A stretch of DNA of 64,000 nucleotides. Source: Micromonospora peucetia. Its GTDB lineage: Bacteria > Actinomycetota > Actinomycetes > Mycobacteriales > Micromonosporaceae. The translations under genes and the position numbers were made by a program. Position 1 is the stretch's first letter, and every line of letters begins with the position of its first letter. The notes under the pieces are model-generated. The model was not told the DNA's origin. It did not search any database and saw nothing but the letters and a program-made list of their open reading frames with translations. Below are positions 55,256 through 64,000 of the stretch, one piece after another. Location: assembly GCF_900091625.1 (NCBI RefSeq), contig NZ_FMIC01000002.1, forward strand, positions 3,968,001-4,032,000, given 5' to 3'.

Positions 55256-56443
55256 ATGCGTAGCGCGGTCGTGGTCGGCGCCGGAATCGGCGGCCTCGCG
55301 GTCGCCGGCGCGCTGGCCCGTTCCGGCTGGCGGGTCACCGTGCTGGAGCGGGCCGACCGGGTCCGCCCCGAGCCGACCGCCGTGGTGCTCTGGCCCAATG
55401 GCGTACGCGCGCTGCGCGCCCTGGGCCTCGGCGCCGGCCTGGAGGCGATCGCCACGCCGCTGGCCGACGGCGGCGTACGCCGCCCGGACGGGCACTGGCT
55501 GGTGCAACCCCGCCCGACGCCGGCCGACCGGATGCCGGTGGTGGTGCACCGGGAAGACCTGCACGACGCGCTGATCGCCGGCCTGGGCGACGAGGTCGAG
55601 CTGCGTACGGGGGTGACCGTGCGGACGGTCCGCGCCGGGTCGGGGGAACGCCCCTCGGTCGGCGACGGCCGGCACACCATCGAGGCCGACCTGGTCGTCG
55701 CCGCCGACGGCACCGACAGCGAGATCCGCCGGCAGCTCGCCCCGGAGTCCGGCGTGGTCAGCTCGGGTTGTGCCGCCTGGCGGGCGGTGATCCCCTGGTA
55801 CCGGGCCCCGAAGCTGCCCGCCGACCAGCCCGTCGGCGGCGAGGTGCTCGGTGCCGGCTACCGCTTCGTGTCCGCCTCGCTCGGCGAGCGCGGCTCCTCC
55901 GGTGCCTCCAGCCGGGGCGGCATCTACTGGGTGGCCACCGCTGTCGGCGCGCCCCGTCCGGAGCCGCCGGAGACCCAGCTCGCCCTGCTCCGCCGCTGGT
56001 ACGCGGGGTGGCCCGGGCCGATCGCCGACCTGCTCGACGCCACCGACCCGCCGGACCTGGTGCAGCAGGAGATCCGCGAGCTGCGACCGCTGCCGAGGTC
56101 GTACGGCTTCCCGGCCGGCCCGGGTGGGGTGGTGCTGCTCGGCGACGCCGCGCACGCCATGCCGCCGCACCTCGGCCAGGGCGCCTGCCTCGCCTTCGAG
56201 GACGCCGCCACCCTCGCCTCGCTGCTGCGCGAGTCCCGGCTGCCCGACGCGGTGGTCGCGTACGACCGGGTGCGCCGGCCCCGGGCGGCGACGGTGGTCC
56301 GGCAGACCCGCCGGATGTCGGCGGTGCTGAAGGCCCGGGGCCCGCTGGCGCTGCGCGCCCGTGACGCCGCCCTCGGCGCGCTCAGCCCCCGGCTGCTCTC
56401 GACGGCCGCCACCACGGCCGCCCAGTGGCGCCCCCCGGCCTGA
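55256..56443 (+). CDS. FAD-dependent monooxygenase (PHBH fold)
   Basis: A 395-aa group A flavoprotein monooxygenase. The dinucleotide fold is VVGAGIGGLAVAGAL (Gly at 8, 10, 13), the DG motif is LVVAADGTDSEIR, and the GD motif is VVLLGDAAHAMPPHLGQGACLAFED. Such enzymes hydroxylate aromatic or polyketide-like substrates; the substrate is unknown here. GAAGAGGAG precedes the ATG 12 nt after lgt, so it may be cotranscribed. It is convergent with the GNAT gene. Confidence 0.9.
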   Translation: MRSAVVVGAGIGGLAVAGALARSGWRVTVLERADRVRPEPTAVVLWPNGVRALRALGLGAGLEAIATPLADGGVRRPDGHWLVQPRPTPADRMPVVVHREDLHDALIAGLGDEVELRTGVTVRTVRAGSGERPSVGDGRHTIEADLVVAADGTDSEIRRQLAPESGVVSSGCAAWRAVIPWYRAPKLPADQPVGGEVLGAGYRFVSASLGERGSSGASSRGGIYWVATAVGAPRPEPPETQLALLRRWYAGWPGPIADLLDATDPPDLVQQEIRELRPLPRSYGFPAGPGGVVLLGDAAHAMPPHLGQGACLAFEDAATLASLLRESRLPDAVVAYDRVRRPRAATVVRQTRRMSAVLKARGPLALRARDAALGALSPRLLSTAATTAAQWRPPA

Positions 56444-56511
56444 TCCACACCTCGCCCACTTTGCCGCCCTGCCCTCCCTGCACCCTCACCTGACCGCCCG
56501 GGTGGAGGGCT

Positions 56512-57357
56512 TCAGGGGGTGACGGGGGCGGGTTCGGCGATGCAGGCGGTGCCGACGCGGCGGAAGCCGACCCGCAGGTAGACCCGGGCGATGTCCTCGC
56601 TGCCCGCCGCGAGGAAGACCAGGTCGGTGCCGGCGGCCAGCAGCTCGCGGGCCAGCGCGGCGGTGACCGCCGCGCCCAGGCCGCGGCGGCGGGCGGCCGG
56701 TAGGGTGGCCACCCCGGCGATCTCGGCCACGTCGCCGACCCGCATCGCCATCCCGCTGGCCAGCGCGCCCTCGGTGGGCGTCCCGGCCAGCGCCGACAGC
56801 CGCCGGCCGTCGGCGACGCGGGCCCGTTCCTCGTCCAGCGCCGCCTCGTCCAGCTCGGCCACCGCGGCGTCCCGCTGCGCGGGGCCGGCCTCGCCGCGTT
56901 CGGTGCCGGCCGTGGAGAACCCGACGGCGGCGACCGCCCGCCGCGCCGCCACGTCCGCCGCGAAGTCGGGCTCCGCCGGGTCGAGCACCCGCAGCGGTAC
57001 GTCCGTGAGGGTCGCCGGGTCGGGCAGGGCGGCCGGGTCCAGCACCATCAGCGGCGCCTCCAGCACGGACAGTCCCGCCGAACGGGCCACCGCCAGCAGG
57101 TCCGGGGTGGTCTCGTGCACCCACTCAAGGGCTTCGGGCAGGCCCAGCTCGCGCTGCCGTTCGCGTACCGCCGTGACGTCGGCCAGCGACGGCGGCGCGG
57201 TGGCATCGAGCCGGGGCCGGGCGTAGAACGGCCAGCCGGCGCCCTCCCGGGCGAACAGCACCAGGGCGCCGTGCTCCTCCGGTCGGGCCACGTCGCGGGG
57301 CACCGCGTCGTAGAAACGCTCCAACCGGTCGAACAGATCCTTGCGCGGGAAATCCAC
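56512..57357 (-). CDS. GNAT-family N-acetyltransferase
   Basis: A 281-aa protein. The C-terminal GNAT domain holds the acetyl-CoA loop VATLPAARRRGLGAAVTAALA (about residues 216-236) and the end YLRVGFRRVGTACI. The N-terminal half (WPFYARPRLD, LEWVHETTPDLLAVARSAG) resembles the degenerate GNAT half of two-domain acetyltransferases. Substrate unknown. It starts with GTG 6 nt after TAGTCT (leaderless) and is divergent from gltB. Confidence 0.82.
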   Translation of the reverse strand: MDFPRKDLFDRLERFYDAVPRDVARPEEHGALVLFAREGAGWPFYARPRLDATAPPSLADVTAVRERQRELGLPEALEWVHETTPDLLAVARSAGLSVLEAPLMVLDPAALPDPATLTDVPLRVLDPAEPDFAADVAARRAVAAVGFSTAGTERGEAGPAQRDAAVAELDEAALDEERARVADGRRLSALAGTPTEGALASGMAMRVGDVAEIAGVATLPAARRRGLGAAVTAALARELLAAGTDLVFLAAGSEDIARVYLRVGFRRVGTACIAEPAPVTP

Positions 57358-57363
57358 CGCGCG

Positions 57364-57369
57364 AGACTA
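57364..57369 (-). promoter_or_regulatory. -10 box TAGTCT, leaderless start of the GNAT gene
   Basis: On the minus strand TAGTCT ends 6 nt before the GTG (57357). Confidence 0.55.
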
Positions 57370-57426
57370 CACGTCCCAGAGTCTGGAAGGTGTGATCAAT
57401 CTGCCCTGGCCTTGCGCATCGGACCC

Positions 57427-57452
57427 TAACGTAGACTCAATAGACCCTTGAG
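57427..57452 (+). promoter_or_regulatory. gltB promoter region
   Basis: TAACGT (57427), TAGACT (57432) and the dyad CTCAA-TAGACCC-TTGAG lie in an AT-richer patch 50-75 nt before the gltB start. TAGACT is the likeliest -10. No clear GlnR-type box is seen. Confidence 0.4.
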
Positions 57453-57503
57453 GGCCGACGTCGTCCCGATCGAGATCCACCCTGAGTGACGACAGGAGGC
57501 CCG

Positions 57504-60500
57504 GTGGCCTTTCCGTACCCTCACAGCAGCCCGCAGCAGGCCCGGCACCTCGGCCCGGGAGCGCCCGCGGCCGGGCTCTACGACCCCGCGCAGGAGCACG
57601 ACGCCTGCGGCGTGGCCTTCGTGGCGGACCTGCACGGACGGCGCTCGCACGCGGTCGTGGCAAACGGCCTCGACGCGCTCTGCCGGCTGGACCACCGGGG
57701 AGCCCGGGGCGCGGAGCCGAACACCGGTGACGGCGCGGGCATCATGATCCAGATTCCGGACGCGTTCCTGCGCGCGGTGGTGGACTTCCCGCTGCCGCCC
57801 GCCGGCGAGTACGCCACCGGCCTGGTATTCCTTCCCGACGACGACGCCGCCGAGGCCCGCGCCCGCCGGGTGGTGGAGAAGTACGCCCTGGTCGAAGGGG
57901 CCGACGTGCTCGGCTGGCGGGACGTGCCGGTCGACCCGAGCGGCCTCGGCGAGACCGCCCTCGCGGCGCTGCCCCGGGTCCGGCAGCTCTTCCTCGCCGC
58001 GTGTCGGCTGACCGGCTCGCCGGCCGGGCCGGCCGGGTCGCCGCTGGGCGGCATCGAGTTGGAGCGGGTGGCGTTCTGCGTGCGCAAGCAGGCCGAGCGG
58101 GAGAGCGCCGAGCGGGGCGTGCCGGCATACTTCCCGTCGCTGTCCGCGCGGACCATGGTCTTCAAGGGGATGCTCACCCCCGACCAGCTCCCGGCGTTCT
58201 ATCCGGAGCTGACCGACGAGCGGGTGCACAGTGCGATCGCGCTGGTGCACTCCCGGTTCTCCACCAACACCTTCCCGTCCTGGCCGCTGGCGCACCCGTA
58301 CCGGCTGATCGCGCACAACGGCGAGATCAACACCATCCGGGGAAACCGCAACTGGATGCAGGCCCGCGAGGCGCTGATCCGCACCCCGAACCTTCCCGGC
58401 AACATCCGGCGGGTCTTTCCGGTCTGCACCCCGGCGGCCTCCGACTCGGCGAACTTCGACGAGGTCCTCGAACTGCTGCACCTGGCCGGGCGGAGCCTGC
58501 CGCACGCGGTGCTGATGATGATCCCCGAGGCGTGGGAGAACGACCCCGACATGGGCGCCGAGAAGCGCGCCTTCTACCGCTTCCACGCGAGCCTGATGGA
58601 GCCGTGGGACGGGCCGGCCTCGGTCGCCTTCACCGACGGCGAGGTCGTCGGCGCGGTGCTGGACCGCAACGGGCTGCGCCCGGGCCGCTGGTGGCGTACG
58701 GACGACGGGCTGGTGGTGCTCGGCAGCGAGGCGGGAGTGCTCGACCTCGACCCGGCCCGGGTGGTCGCCAAGGGTCGCCTCCAGCCGGGGAAGATGTTCC
58801 TGGTCGACACCGTCGCCGGCCGGATCGTGCACGACGAGGAGATCAAGGCGGAGTTGGCGGCCGAGCAGCCGTACGCCGACTGGCTGCACGCCGGCCTGAT
58901 CGACCTGACCGACCTGCCGCCGCGCGAGCACACCGTCTACACCCACGACTCGGTACGCCGCCGCCAGCAGACCTTCGGCTACACCGAGGAGGAGCTGAAG
59001 ATCCTGCTCGGGCCGATGGCGCGCACCGGTGCCGAGCCGCTCGGCTCGATGGGCACCGACACCCCGATCGCCCCGCTGTCCACCCGGCCCCGGCTGCTCT
59101 ACGACTACTTCCACCAGATGTTCGCGCAGGTCACGAACCCGCCGCTGGACGCCATCCGCGAGGAGCTGGTGACCAGCCTGGCGTCGACCATCGGGCCGGA
59201 GGGCAACCTGCTCGACCCGGGCCCGGCGAGCTGCCGGCAGATCGTGCTGCCGTACCCCGTGATCGACAACGACGAGCTGGCCAAGATCCTCTCCATCGAC
59301 GAGGACGGCGACCTGCCCGGCTTCAAGGCGGTCCGGGTCTCCGGGCTCTACCGGATCCGGGAGGGCGGCGCCGGGATCAAGGCCCGGCTGACCGAGATCT
59401 GCCGGCACGTCTCCGAGGCCATCGAGGACGGCGTACGCATCCTGGTGCTGTCGGACCGGGACTCCAACGCCGACCTCGCCCCCATCCCGTCGCTGCTGCT
59501 CACCGCCGCCGTGCACCAGCACCTGGTACGCGAGCAGACCCGCACCCAGGTGGCGTTGGTCGTCGAGTCCGGCGACTGCCGCGAGGTGCACCACGCGGCG
59601 GTGCTGATCGGCTACGGCGCGGCGGCGGTGAATCCCTACCTGGCGTTCGAGTCGGTGGAGGACATGATCTCCACCGGAGTGCTGAGCGCAGTGGCCCCGG
59701 CCCGGCCAGACGAGCCACCGTCGCAGTTGGCGGCGAGAGCCGTGCGCAACTACGTCAAGGCCCTCGGCAAGGGCGTCCTGAAGATCATGTCGAAGATGGG
59801 CATCTCGACGGTGTCGTCGTACTGCGGGGCGCAGGTCTTCGAGGCCGTCGGGCTGGACACGCGGCTGGTCCAGCGCTACTTCCGGGGCACCCCGAGCAAG
59901 ATCGGCGGGATCGGGCTGGACGGCATCCACGCCGAGGTCGCCGCCCGGCACGCCGTGGCCTGGCCGGCACCGGGCACCGTGGTGTCCGACCGGCTCGAGG
60001 TGGGCGGCGAGTACCAGTGGCGCCGCGAGGGCGAGCTGCACCTGTTCAACCCGGAGACGGTCTTCCTGCTCCAGCACGCCACCCGCAGCCGCCAGTACGA
60101 CGTCTTCCGGCAGTACACCGCCAAGGTCGACGAGCTGGCCGCGCGGGCCGGCTCGCTGCGCGGGCTGTTCACCCTGCGTACCGGCGTACGGCCCGCGGTG
60201 CCGGTCGAGGAGGTCGAACCAGCCACCGAGATCGTCAAGCGCTTCGCCACCGGCGCCATGTCGTACGGGTCGATCTCGGCGGAGGCGCACGAGACCCTGG
60301 CGATCGCGATGAACCGGCTCGGCGGCAAGTCCAACACCGGCGAGGGTGGCGAGGACGTCGAGCGGCTGCACGACCCGGCCCGCCGCTCCGCCGTGAAGCA
60401 GATCGCCAGCGGCCGGTTCGGCGTGACCAGCGAATACCTCGTCAACGCCGACGACCTTCAGATCAAGATGGCGCAGGGAGCCAAGCCCGGCGAGGGCGGG

Positions 60501-62214
60501 CAGCTGCCCGGCAACAAGGTCTGGCCGTGGATCGCTCGGACCCGGCACGCCACCCCGGGCGTCGGCCTGATCTCGCCGCCGCCGCACCACGACATCTACT
60601 CCATCGAGGACCTCGCGCAGCTCGTCCACGACCTGAAGTGCGTCAACCCGTCCGCACGGGTGCACGTCAAGCTGGTCAGCGAGGTCGGCGTGGGCACCGT
60701 GGCGGCGGGCGTGGCCAAGCTCAAGGCCGACGTCATCCTGATCTCCGGCCACGACGGCGGCACCGGCGCCTCCCCGCTGAACTCACTCAAGCACGCCGGC
60801 ACCCCCTGGGAGCTGGGGCTGGCCGAGGCGCAGCAGACGCTGCTGCTCAACAAGCTCCGCGACCGGGTCACCGTGCAGGTCGACGGGCAGCTCAAGACCG
60901 GCCGGGACGTGCTGGTCGCGACGCTGCTCGGCGCCGAGGAGTTCGGCTTCGCCACCGCGCCGCTGATCGTCGAGGGCTGCGTGATGATGCGCGTCTGCCA
61001 CCTGGACACCTGCCCGGTCGGCATCGCCACCCAGAACCCGGTGCTGCGGGAACGCTTCAACGGCAGGCCGGAGTTCGTGGAGAACTTCTTCCTGTTCCTC
61101 GCCGAGGAGGTCCGCGGCTACCTGGCCGAGCTGGGTTTCCGGTCGATCGAGGAGGCCATCGGGCAGACCGAGCTACTCGACGTCGCCCCGGCGCTCGCCC
61201 ACTGGAAGGCCAGTGGGCTGGACCTGACCCCCGTGCTGCACCTGCCGGAGCTGCCGGCCGGTGTCGCCCGCCGGGGCATCCGTGCCCAGGACCACGGCCT
61301 GGAGCTGGCGCTGGACAACGAGCTGATCGACCTGGCCGGGCCGGCGCTGCGCGACCGTGAGCCCGTACGGGTCGAGGTGGCGGTGCGCAACGAGCACCGT
61401 AGTGTCGGCGCGATGCTCGGCGGCGAGGTGACCCGCCGCTTCGGCGGGGCCGGCCTGCCCGCCGACACGATCGAGTTCACGCTGCGCGGCACCGCCGGAC
61501 AGTCGTTCGGCGCGTTCCTCCCGCGCGGGGTCACCCTGCGACTGCACGGCGACGCCAACGACTACGTGGGCAAGGGCCTCTCCGGCGGCCGGCTCATCGT
61601 GCGGCCGGACGCCGCCGCCCCCTTTCTCGACGGCGACGCCGCACCGGGGCAGCGGGCCGAGGACCAGACCATCGCCGGGAACACCATCCTCTACGGGGCC
61701 ACGGCGGGCGAGCTGTTCCTGCGCGGCCGGGTGGGGGAGCGGTTCGCGGTGCGTAACTCCGGAGCGGCGGCCGTCGTCGAGGGCGTCGGCGACCACGGCT
61801 GCGAGTACATGACCGGCGGGACGGTGGTGGTGCTGGGTCCGACCGGTCGCAACTTTGCCGCCGGCATGTCCGGGGGCACCGCCTTCGTGTACCGGCTGGA
61901 CCGCCGGCGGGTGAACGCGGAACTGGTCGACCTGGCGCCGTTGTCCGAGGAGGAACAGGCGGTGCTGCACGAGCTGGTGCAGCGGCACCTCGCCGAGACC
62001 GACTCGGCGGTCGCCGAGGGGCTGCTCAAGCGTTGGCCGGAGGCGGTGGCGGAGTTCACCGCAGTGGTGCCCCGGGACTACCGCCGGGTGCTGGAGATCA
62101 TGCGGGCCGCCGAAGCCGCCGGCCGCGACGTCGACGACGCGGTGATGAGCGCACTTGCCGCGAAGTCCGTTCCGACCACGCCCGCCATGCGGGTGCCGGT
62201 CCAGGAGGTGGCTC

Positions 62215-62222
<8 letters not shown>
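57504..62222 (+). CDS. gltB: Glutamate synthase (NADPH) large subunit GltB
   Basis: Makes two glutamates from glutamine and 2-oxoglutarate. I start at the GTG at 57504, 4 nt after AGGAGG; GTG 57486 would translate that site. The product is 1572 aa. A 34-residue propeptide precedes the N-terminal nucleophile Cys35 (EHDACGVAF) of the class II amidotransferase. Next come the central domain, the FMN-binding synthase domain ([41 protein letters not shown]) with 3Fe-4S cysteines in [15 protein letters not shown], and the C-terminal beta-helix ([10 protein letters not shown]). It overlaps gltD by 8 nt. Confidence 0.98.
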
Positions 62223-63723
<1,501 letters not shown>

Positions 63724-63753
63724 CCGGCGGCACCGGCCGGTCACCGGACCGCT

Positions 63754-63848
63754 GCGTGTCCGACCTGCGGCACCGGCCGGCCACTGGTCGGCGTGTCCGA
63801 CCTGTCACGCCGGCCGGTCACCGGGCCGATGCTTGCGTGTCCGACCTG
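63754..63848. repeat. Interspersed repeats after gltD
   Basis: GCGTGTCCGACCTG occurs at 63754, 63791 and 63835, each followed or preceded by variants of caccggccggtcaccgg. The 277-bp stretch from gltD to the window edge is otherwise without a supported gene. Open frames across it encode only repeated VPQVGHA-like motifs on the minus strand. Confidence 0.7.
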
Positions 63849-64000
63849 CGGCACCTGGGACGGGCTGCGGGTGGCCGACCGGCGGGCGGTGTCCGGCATC
63901 GCTGGGCTTGCGTGGTCGGTGTCGGCCTGGCGTCCGCCGTCCCCGCTGGTGGGTCGGTGTCGGCCCTGTCGAGCTGATGTCACAAACGGATCGCTCAGCC

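Noticed and set aside
57426..60752. 1108-codon open frame antisense to gltB
   Set aside because: A shadow of the very GC-rich gltB gene. The translation is His/Arg/Gly/Val low complexity with no domain, while the plus strand has all GltB motifs.
63741..63983. 80-codon minus-strand frame at the window end
   Set aside because: The translation consists of repeated VPQVGHA-like motifs created by the DNA repeats; no start signal.

Overview
The window is very GC-rich chromosomal DNA (third codon positions almost always G or C, many GTG starts) from an actinomycete. Gene content and order point to the Micromonosporaceae (Micromonospora or a close relative): a division/cell-wall (dcw) cluster running into divIVA, a PriA-type his cluster followed by trp genes, lgt, then gltB-gltD. 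I see no tRNA, rRNA, CRISPR array, insertion sequence or prophage. This is core chromosome with a few small accessory inserts.

Layout. 1-12544: dcw cluster murE(partial)-murF-mraY-ftsW-murG-murC-ftsQ-ftsZ-yggS-sepF-yggT-divIVA, with murD missing from its usual place between mraY and ftsW. 12621-21706: a metal-binding-motif membrane protein, DUF167, a cation/proton antiporter, a TraR/DksA zinc-finger protein, lspA, rluD, a membrane-anchored unknown, a ParA/MinD-like ATPase with a repetitive N-terminus, a membrane protein and a Lon-substrate-binding-domain protein. 21813-30095: hisD-hisC-hisB-(small membrane protein)-hisH-(small membrane protein)-priA-ridA, then an organic-peroxide module (ohrR-ohr-oxidoreductase), then hisF. 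30122-45465: accessory and regulatory genes: a yczE/yczR (MocR) pair, LtrA, an acyl-CoA synthetase, a lone terpene synthase, a heterodimeric ABC exporter, a ribosomal protein S4 gene divergent from a DUF2470 gene across an iron box, and an ABC-2 exporter divergent from a MerR regulator. 45603-52836: a nucleotidyltransferase-HisI fusion, trpE, a trp-associated membrane protein, trpC, trpB, trpA. 52837-63723: a palindromic repeat, a Nudix protein, lgt, an FAD monooxygenase, a GNAT acetyltransferase and gltB-gltD.

How it works together. Peptidoglycan precursor synthesis (MurE/F/C/G, MraY) and septation (FtsW/Q/Z, SepF, DivIVA) sit in one block. Histidine and tryptophan synthesis share PriA, which probably replaces TrpF because no trpF is seen among the trp genes. 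GltBD supplies glutamate and HisH consumes glutamine.

Two patterns recur. First, many genes have a TANNNT-like -10 box only 6-8 nt before the start codon (hisD, ohrR, hisF, trpC, lgt, Nudix, GNAT, yczE, Lon-domain gene), so their mRNAs are probably leaderless. Second, several operon junctions are bridged by a mini-ORF whose GTG overlaps the upstream stop (GTGA) and whose TGA overlaps the next start (ATGA or GTGA). Some of these mini-ORFs are copies of a dispersed repeat encoding MSER/MSAR-type peptides. That second pattern is the most unusual feature of the window.
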